Below, one piece after another: positions 5,583-10,459 of a stretch of DNA of 10,459 bases (the stretch's first letter is position 1; each line of letters starts with the position of its first letter). Under the pieces are notes generated by a model, which was not told where the DNA came from, did not search any database, and saw only the letters and a list, made by a program, of their open reading frames with translations. The position numbers were made by a program, and so were the translations under genes. Source of the DNA: CAYTLQ01 sp964438715 (GTDB lineage Bacteria; Bacteroidota; Ignavibacteria; Ignavibacteriales; Ignavibacteriaceae); assembly GCA_964438715.1 (NCBI GenBank), contig CAYTLQ010000077.1:1-10459 (forward strand), written 5' to 3'.

Positions 5583-6923
5583 TCACACTAAGCCCTGATC
5601 GAGCATTGCATCAGCAACTTTGAGGAATCCGGCAATATTTGCTCCGTTAACATAATTACCTGGTGTACCGAATCTTTCAGCAGTAGCTAAACAGGTGTCA
5701 TGGATATTTTTCATAATTCCACGCAATCTGTTATCAACCTCTTCCGGCGACCAGGTAAGTCGCATACTATTTTGCGACATTTCCAAACCTGAAGTAGCAA
5801 CACCACCGGCATTTGATGCTTTACCAGGTGAGAATAGAATACCGGCACTCATAAAAACTTTAAATGCTTCAATTGTTGTTGGCATGTTTGCGCCTTCAGC
5901 AACACAAAGGCATCCGTTTTTCACCAATTCTTTCGCATCATCCTCAAATATTTCATTCTGGGTCGCACAAGGCATTGCGACATCAACTTTTACTCCCCAA
6001 GGCCTTTTACCGGGATAATACTCTACTTTGAATTCATCAGCATAATCTTTAACACGGTCGTTGGCGCTTGCTCGTAATTTAAGCATATAATCTATTTTCT
6101 CGCCCTTTACACCATCCTTATCGTAGATAAAACCATCAGGCCCTGAAAGTGTAACAACCTTGCCCCCTAATTGAGTAATCTTTGTTACAGCGCCCCATGC
6201 AACATTTCCAAACCCCGATACGGCAAATGTTTTTCCTTCAATATCATGGCCTTTGGTTTTTAACATTTCCTGAGCAAAATAAGTTACCCCAAAACCGGTA
6301 GCTTCAGGACGAATAAGCGAACCTCCCCAATTAAGCCCTTTCCCGGTTAAAACACCGGTGAATTCATTACGCAGGCGTTTATATTGGCCAAAAAGATAAC
6401 CAATTTCGCGAGCGCCCACTCCAATATCACCTGCAGGTACATCAGTATTAGGACCAATATGGCGTGAGAGTTCAGTCATAAAACTCTGGCAGAAACGCAT
6501 AACTTCATTATCACTCTTTCCTTTTGGGTCGAAGTCTGAGCCGCCTTTTCCGCCGCCCATTGGGAGTGTGGTTAAGCTGTTTTTAAAGACCTGCTCGAAA
6601 GCAAGAAATTTTAATATACCAAGGTTTACGGAGGGATGGAAGCGCAGACCACCTTTATAAGGTCCGATGGCGCTGTTCATTTCAATGCGAAATCCACGGT
6701 TCACATGAATCTCTCCCTGATCATCCATCCAGGGAACGCGGAACATAATAACTCTTTCCGGTTCAACCATTCTTTCAAGAATTTTTGCAGCACGGTATTC
6801 GGGATGTTTTTGAAGAACCAGATCAAGCGATTCCATTACTTCTTCAACAGCCTGATGGAATTCCGGTTCATTAGGGTTCTTTGCCTTGACTTCGGCTAAT
6901 ATTTTACTTGTGTAGTCGGACAT
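5583..6923 (-). CDS. gdhA: glutamate dehydrogenase, NADP-type, 50 kDa hexameric class
   Basis: The enzyme interconverts 2-oxoglutarate plus ammonium and glutamate. Its 446 residues match E. coli GdhA (447 aa) in length. The substrate domain shows GPYKGGLRFHP (87-97, Lys90), LPMGGGKGGSDFDPKGKS (120-137, catalytic Lys126) and PAGDIGVG (163-170, catalytic Asp166). The nucleotide domain has the Rossmann motif SGFGNVAWG (236-244), then AEGANMPTT (342-350) and SPGKASNAGGVATSGLEMSQN (365-385). The close match to the GdhA subclass favours NADP(H) and an ammonium-assimilating role; cofactor preference is inferred, not read directly. GAGG (6929-6932) is 5 nt before ATG 6923, a good start. The gene has its own terminator, and a long AT-rich region with a 44-codon ORF lies upstream. 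Confidence 0.96.
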   Translation of the reverse strand: MSDYTSKILAEVKAKNPNEPEFHQAVEEVMESLDLVLQKHPEYRAAKILERMVEPERVIMFRVPWMDDQGEIHVNRGFRIEMNSAIGPYKGGLRFHPSVNLGILKFLAFEQVFKNSLTTLPMGGGKGGSDFDPKGKSDNEVMRFCQSFMTELSRHIGPNTDVPAGDIGVGAREIGYLFGQYKRLRNEFTGVLTGKGLNWGGSLIRPEATGFGVTYFAQEMLKTKGHDIEGKTFAVSGFGNVAWGAVTKITQLGGKVVTLSGPDGFIYDKDGVKGEKIDYMLKLRASANDRVKDYADEFKVEYYPGKRPWGVKVDVAMPCATQNEIFEDDAKELVKNGCLCVAEGANMPTTIEAFKVFMSAGILFSPGKASNAGGVATSGLEMSQNSMRLTWSPEEVDNRLRGIMKNIHDTCLATAERFGTPGNYVNGANIAGFLKVADAMLDQGLV

Positions 6924-6991
6924 AATTTCCTCTATAAATATTTAAACATTAGTAAATATATTCTATTGTTTCCAAGAATAGCACTCCGTTT

Positions 6992-7126
6992 TTACCGCCT
7001 CTTTTGTTTTTCTTTGTTAAATTTCTGTGGAGTTACACGACCAGATATCGGAGGGGAGGAAACCGCAATGTTACTAACAGTCATCGGTTTCTTAGGATTT
7101 TGATTGCCGGTATTTTTTCGGTGCAT
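6992..7126 (-). CDS. possible small basic protein upstream of gdhA
   Basis: A 44-codon ORF from ATG 7126 encodes a very basic peptide (seven Lys, four Arg, one Glu) rich in Asn, Pro and Ser: it begins MHRKNTGNQNPKK, has SSPPISG in the middle and ends KEKQKRR. Its composition differs from the Phe/Leu/Ile strings typical of chance frames in this AT-rich DNA. There is no SD before it. It ends 68 nt before gdhA, so it may be an upstream ORF or an unrelated small protein. I recognise no family. On the plus strand the same DNA has a G-rich run (GGAGGGGAGG) before an 11-codon frame, which I do not call. Confidence 0.3.
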   Translation of the reverse strand: MHRKNTGNQNPKKPMTVSNIAVSSPPISGRVTPQKFNKEKQKRR

Positions 7127-7376
7127 AATCACTAAAATTTTATAATGAAACTTAATAAATATTCCTGATTATCAATCAACTACTACGCCTGTTTTTCTAA
7201 GGTATTTGTTCAATATTATAAAAATTTTTTCAAGAAGCGGTTGTTAGAAAATCGAAAAACGAAACAAATTAAGGCTTAATCCTAAGATTTTGAAGAAAAT
7301 CAGCGCATAAACATTTTTATAAATATTTTCTTACACGATAAAAGTATATATCTTCATCAATAAAGTTACGGTTGTG

Positions 7377-7405
7377 GAAATATTCCTTCTCCAAAAAATT
7401 GTCAA
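7377..7405 (-). promoter_or_regulatory. possible minus-strand promoter
   Basis: TTGACA (7405-7400) is followed after 17 nt by TATTTC (7382-7377). The -35 match is perfect and the -10 match is half. It would transcribe towards the 44-codon ORF and gdhA. It overlaps the hairpin at 7387-7423. Confidence 0.22.
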
Positions 7406-7423
7406 TACCTCCCTTTTGGAGAA
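7387..7423. repeat. 10-bp perfect hairpin in the valS/gdhA spacer
   Basis: TTCTCCAAAA (7387-7396) pairs with TTTTGGAGAA (7414-7423) around a 17-nt loop. No T-run follows on either strand, so it is not a terminator. It may be an operator or an RNA structure in a long leader. Confidence 0.45.
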
Positions 7424-7601
7424 CGATAGAATTTAAATTAATCCTGTCATTAAATTCATTGATATTTTTTAGTAAATAGTAAAGTTTTATTCCACACTTT
7501 AATAAATTCTACAGCCTCACACACCGAAAACTGCCCATATTACTGCCTGTTTTCCGTATATTTAGTTTTAATTTTTTTTCACACTGGTAAACTGATTTTT
7601 T

Positions 7602-10238
7602 ATGACTGAAATCGCTAAAGCATATAATCCTAAAGAATGTGAAGATAAGTGGTATTCACAGTGGGAGGCAGAAGGTATTTTTCATTCCGAGGTAGATGAA
7701 TCGAAAACCCCTTACACAATTGTAATTCCTCCGCCAAATATTACAGGCAGTCTTACAATGGGGCATATTCTTAATAATACATTGCAGGATATCTTTATCC
7801 GCTATAAGAGAATGAAAGGATTTAATGCATGTTGGGTACCGGGTACCGACCATGCTTCCATTGCAACAGAAAGCAAAGTAATTAAAATGCTGAAGGAGCA
7901 GGGAATTGATAAATACTCTATTGGCCGTGAAAAATATCTTGAACATTGCCATGCCTGGAAGGAAAAGTACGGAGGTATAATAACACGCCAATTACGAAAA
8001 TTGGGTGTTAGTTGCGATTGGGAACGGGAGCGATTCACTATGGACGAACATTATTATTCAAAAGTAATTGAAGCATTCGTTCAACTTCATTCCGAAGGTA
8101 AAATTTATCGCGGCTTCCGGATTGTAAACTGGTGCCCTGTATCAAAATCAGCAATATCAAATGAAGAAGTAATACCCCGGCAAGTTAATGGATACCTATG
8201 GCATTTTCGTTATCCTGTAGTGGGTTCCTCTGAATACATTGTTGTCGCAACAACCCGTCCTGAGACGATGCTTGGCGATACTGCCGTGGCGGTAAATCCA
8301 CATGATGAACGCTATACATCTCTGATAGGAAAAACCGTACTCCTCCCCATAGTTGACCGCGAAATACCAATTATAGCTGACAGCTATGTTGACCAATCAT
8401 TTGGAACCGGTGCAGTAAAAGTAACTCCGGCACACGATCCGAATGATTACGAAATGGGAGTGCGGCATAATCTTGAAATGATTAATATTTTCAATGAAGA
8501 TGCAACGCTCAATCATAATGCGCCACAGGAGTTTCAGGGTCTCGACCGATATGAAGCGAGGAAAAAAGTCGTAGCCAGATTTCAGGAATTCGGTCTTCTC
8601 GAAAAAACAGAACCTTATACTCACAATGTCGGTTACTCTGAGCGTGGAAATGTTCCGATTGAGCCGTATCTCTCAGAGCAATGGTTCATGAAAATGGAAG
8701 AACTTTCCAAACCTGCACTTGATGCGGTTCTTAACGGAAAGATTAAGTTTTACCCCTCGCATTGGGTAAAGACTTATGAGCACTGGATGTCTAATATAAA
8801 AGACTGGTGTATATCCCGACAACTGTGGTGGGGACACCGTATTCCTGTCTGGTATTGCAATAATGAGTTAAATGAAGAGTGCAAAAAACCAATTGTCAGG
8901 TCTGTCGCTCCTGAAGCCTGCCCGTATTGTGGTTCAAAAGAATTGCGGCAAGATGAAGATGTTCTTGATACATGGGCTTCCAGTTGGCTCTGGGCTCACG
9001 AAGTATTCAAAACTGAAAAGGAACTGAAATATTACTATCCCACCGATACACTTGTAACCGGACCCGATATTATCTTCTTTTGGGTTGCGCGCATGATAAT
9101 GGCAGGATTGCATTTCAAGGGTGATATTCCGTTCAGGAATGTCTATTTCACCAGTATTATTCGCGACATTCAGGGAAGAAAGATGAGTAAATCACTCGGT
9201 AATTCTCCCGACCCGCTCGATGTAATTGATAACTATGGTGCAGATGCCTTACGCTTTACTGTTATCTATCTGGCTCCTCTCGGGCAGGATGTTCTTTTCA
9301 GTGAGGAAAAGTGCGAGATTGGAAGAAATTTCGCAAATAAGATTTGGAACGCCGGGCGCTTCCTCATTATGAATATGAAAGACATTACACCTGACCTGTC
9401 ACTTGCTGATGCTCACAGAGATGTTGTTGATGATTGGATTGAGTCGCGTCTCAACTCAACAATTAAACAATGTGATGAAATGCTTGCTCATTTTGAGATT
9501 AATTCTGCCATTAAAGCTCTTTATTCTTTTGTTTGGAACGACTTCTGTGACTGGTATCTCGAATTAATTAAGAACAGGTTATATTCGGAAAATCTGTCAC
9601 TTAAAACTGCTACTCTCACCCGGGCAGTAAATATTTTCGAAAAAATGTTGAAAATGGTGCATCCTTATATGCCCTTTATTACCGAAGAACTCTGGCATCT
9701 TATTGCAGATCGCCCGATAAGCGACTCTATATCGAAATCCGATTACCCCGTACTCACTGAAACTGCAATCAGAGAAGATGTAGAAAAAGAAATGGAACTG
9801 CTTCAGGATATAATTACAGCTATCCGAAATATTCGAGGTGAAATGAATATCCCACCTTCGAAAACCGTTAATGTTTATTTAAAATCTGAAGACCTTAACA
9901 CCGGATATGTAGATTATCTTAAAAAACTCGCTAAAGTAGAGTCGGTAACTATTGACAAAAACCTGATTAAACCGGCAAAATCAGCGTCAGCTGTTGTTCG
10001 TTCGATTGAGATTTATGTTCCTCTTGAAGGTCTGATAGACCTTGAGGTCGAAAAAAACAGACTTACTAAGGAAATTCAGCGACTGCTTGGCTCATTAGAA
10101 AGTGTAAGGAAAAAACTCGCCAACGAAAATTTTGTTGCGAACGCGCCTGTTGATGTTGTTGATAGAGAACGGCAAAAAGCCAGAGACTGGGAAGATAAGT
10201 ACACAAAACTTCAGGAAATTCTTAATAATCTGAATTAA
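7602..10238 (+). CDS. valS: valyl-tRNA synthetase
   Basis: ValRS charges tRNA-Val in the cytoplasm and clears mischarged threonine with its CP1 editing domain. The 878 residues show every class I landmark: PPPNITGSLTMGHIL (43-57, the HIGH box is MGHI), WVPGTDHASIATE (78-90), NWCP (176-179), editing motif TTRPETMLGDTAVAVNPHD (217-235) with TPAHDPNDYEMG (275-286), WCISRQLWWGHRIPVW (402-417), and KMSKS (527-531). Cys440 and Cys443 (CPYC), with Cys419 and Cys427 nearby, resemble a zinc-binding insert. DVLDTWASSWLWAHEVF (453-469) has Ala where many ValRSs have Phe. The anticodon-binding helical domain spans about 600-750. The tail (810-878) is the expected charged coiled coil that contacts tRNA. 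There is no SD before ATG 7602, where the DNA is T-rich. A yjbQ-like gene follows 7 bp after the stop, suggesting an operon. Confidence 0.98.
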   Translation: MTEIAKAYNPKECEDKWYSQWEAEGIFHSEVDESKTPYTIVIPPPNITGSLTMGHILNNTLQDIFIRYKRMKGFNACWVPGTDHASIATESKVIKMLKEQGIDKYSIGREKYLEHCHAWKEKYGGIITRQLRKLGVSCDWERERFTMDEHYYSKVIEAFVQLHSEGKIYRGFRIVNWCPVSKSAISNEEVIPRQVNGYLWHFRYPVVGSSEYIVVATTRPETMLGDTAVAVNPHDERYTSLIGKTVLLPIVDREIPIIADSYVDQSFGTGAVKVTPAHDPNDYEMGVRHNLEMINIFNEDATLNHNAPQEFQGLDRYEARKKVVARFQEFGLLEKTEPYTHNVGYSERGNVPIEPYLSEQWFMKMEELSKPALDAVLNGKIKFYPSHWVKTYEHWMSNIKDWCISRQLWWGHRIPVWYCNNELNEECKKPIVRSVAPEACPYCGSKELRQDEDVLDTWASSWLWAHEVFKTEKELKYYYPTDTLVTGPDIIFFWVARMIMAGLHFKGDIPFRNVYFTSIIRDIQGRKMSKSLGNSPDPLDVIDNYGADALRFTVIYLAPLGQDVLFSEEKCEIGRNFANKIWNAGRFLIMNMKDITPDLSLADAHRDVVDDWIESRLNSTIKQCDEMLAHFEINSAIKALYSFVWNDFCDWYLELIKNRLYSENLSLKTATLTRAVNIFEKMLKMVHPYMPFITEELWHLIADRPISDSISKSDYPVLTETAIREDVEKEMELLQDIITAIRNIRGEMNIPPSKTVNVYLKSEDLNTGYVDYLKKLAKVESVTIDKNLIKPAKSASAVVRSIEIYVPLEGLIDLEVEKNRLTKEIQRLLGSLESVRKKLANENFVANAPVDVVDRERQKARDWEDKYTKLQEILNNLN

Positions 10239-10245
10239 TAAAATT

Positions 10246-10459
10246 ATGCTGATTCAGAAGGAAATTTTTTTGCCTGAGTTGCCTCCGGGTTACCATCTCA
10301 TTACCCACTCTGTTTTACAACAGATACCTGAAATGAAAAATTTTTCAGTTGGTATTTTTCATCTTTTTCTTAAGCATACCAGCGCCGGATTAACAATTAA
10401 TGAGAATGCAGATCCCGATGTACGAAGTGATATGAAAATGTTTTTGGATCGTCTGATTC
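10246..10459 (+). CDS. yjbQ: YjbQ/UPF0047 family protein, 3' end beyond the window
   Basis: The first 71 codons are present and the frame is open to the window edge. The peptide begins MLIQKEIFLPELPPGYHLIT and contains the family signature LKHTSAGLTINENADPDVRSD (from 42), whose His and Asp residues belong to the conserved pocket. The family is about 130-140 residues long, so about half is seen. Members are annotated as secondary thiamine-phosphate synthase from weak complementation in E. coli; the true role is unsettled. The start ATG is 7 bp after the valS stop with no clear SD, so translation may be coupled to valS. Confidence 0.9.
   Translation, partial: MLIQKEIFLPELPPGYHLITHSVLQQIPEMKNFSVGIFHLFLKHTSAGLTINENADPDVRSDMKMFLDRLI

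Larger units (their letters stand above)
7317..7508 (-). pseudogene. possible gene remnant, open frame without a start
   Basis: Between TAG (7511-7509) and TAA (7319-7317) the minus strand is open for 63 codons. The C-terminal two thirds read like protein: NEFNDRINLNSIVLQKGG, then IDNFLEKEYFHNRNFIDED, then IYFYRVRKYL. No ATG or GTG lies in frame, only a TTG at codon 39. A second protein-like frame overlaps it upstream, which would fit a frameshifted, decayed gene. Codon-position base bias is weak, so it may also be chance in AT-rich DNA. Confidence 0.2.
7130..7601. other. AT-rich spacer upstream of valS
   Basis: There is no supported complete gene in these 470 bases. They hold a palindrome ATTAAG-G-CTTAAT (7268-7280), the 10-bp hairpin at 7387-7423, a possible minus-strand promoter, and a start-less open frame at 7317-7508. 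No T-box signature (GGTGG-type antiterminator) and no tRNA are visible. The valS promoter must lie here but is not evident. Confidence 0.5.

Noticed and set aside
7068..7103. Plus-strand 11-codon frame MLLTVIGFLGF after a GGAGG run, as a leader peptide
   Set aside because: The G-rich run is the complement of Pro/Ser codons of the minus ORF, there is no attenuator hairpin after it, and valS is 500 bases away.
7130..7601. T-box riboswitch upstream of valS
   Set aside because: The conserved T-box antiterminator sequence and a terminator before valS are not seen; the 10-bp hairpin has no T-run.

Overview
The window carries six recognisable protein genes plus short candidate genes, in AT-rich DNA (roughly 35-40% GC by eye). 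Gene content and style suggest the Bacteroidota/Ignavibacteriota/Chlorobiota side of bacteria: an RluE-type pseudouridine synthase, a ValRS of the DTWASSWLWAH type, AT-rich spacers, and several genes without a clear Shine-Dalgarno (SD) site. This placement is inference from style, not a database result. There is no sign of a mobile element, CRISPR array, rRNA or tRNA.

Left part (1-3050): an AT-rich leader with short T-rich repeats precedes rluE (+). rluE ends at a strong terminator that lies inside the 3' end of a convergent ATP-grasp ligase gene (-). That ligase gene is divergent, across a 91-bp spacer, from a C39-like cysteine peptidase gene (+). The ligase is D-Ala-D-Ala-ligase-like but lacks the usual N-terminal substrate motif. 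The ligase/peptidase pair is the best candidate here for an undescribed peptide-making or peptide-trimming module.

Middle (3048-6923, all minus strand): transketolase tkt is followed after 9 bp by a 52-codon gene for a small protein with a CC-x3-C-x2-C cluster and a lysine-rich tail. Upstream of tkt are a 300-bp gap and a textbook terminator belonging to gdhA, an NADP-type glutamate dehydrogenase. A 44-codon basic ORF lies in the upstream region of gdhA.

Right part (6924-10459): a long AT-rich divergent spacer (678 bp) separates gdhA from valS. It holds the 44-codon ORF, a 10-bp hairpin, and a start-less 63-codon open frame that may be a gene remnant. valS (+) is followed after 7 bp by the start of a YjbQ/UPF0047 family gene, cut by the window end.

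Together the recognised genes are housekeeping: rRNA modification, pentose phosphate carbon shuffling, ammonium assimilation or glutamate oxidation, and tRNA charging. The unusual parts are the ligase/peptidase pair, the tkt-linked Cys4 miniprotein and the gene-poor spacers.
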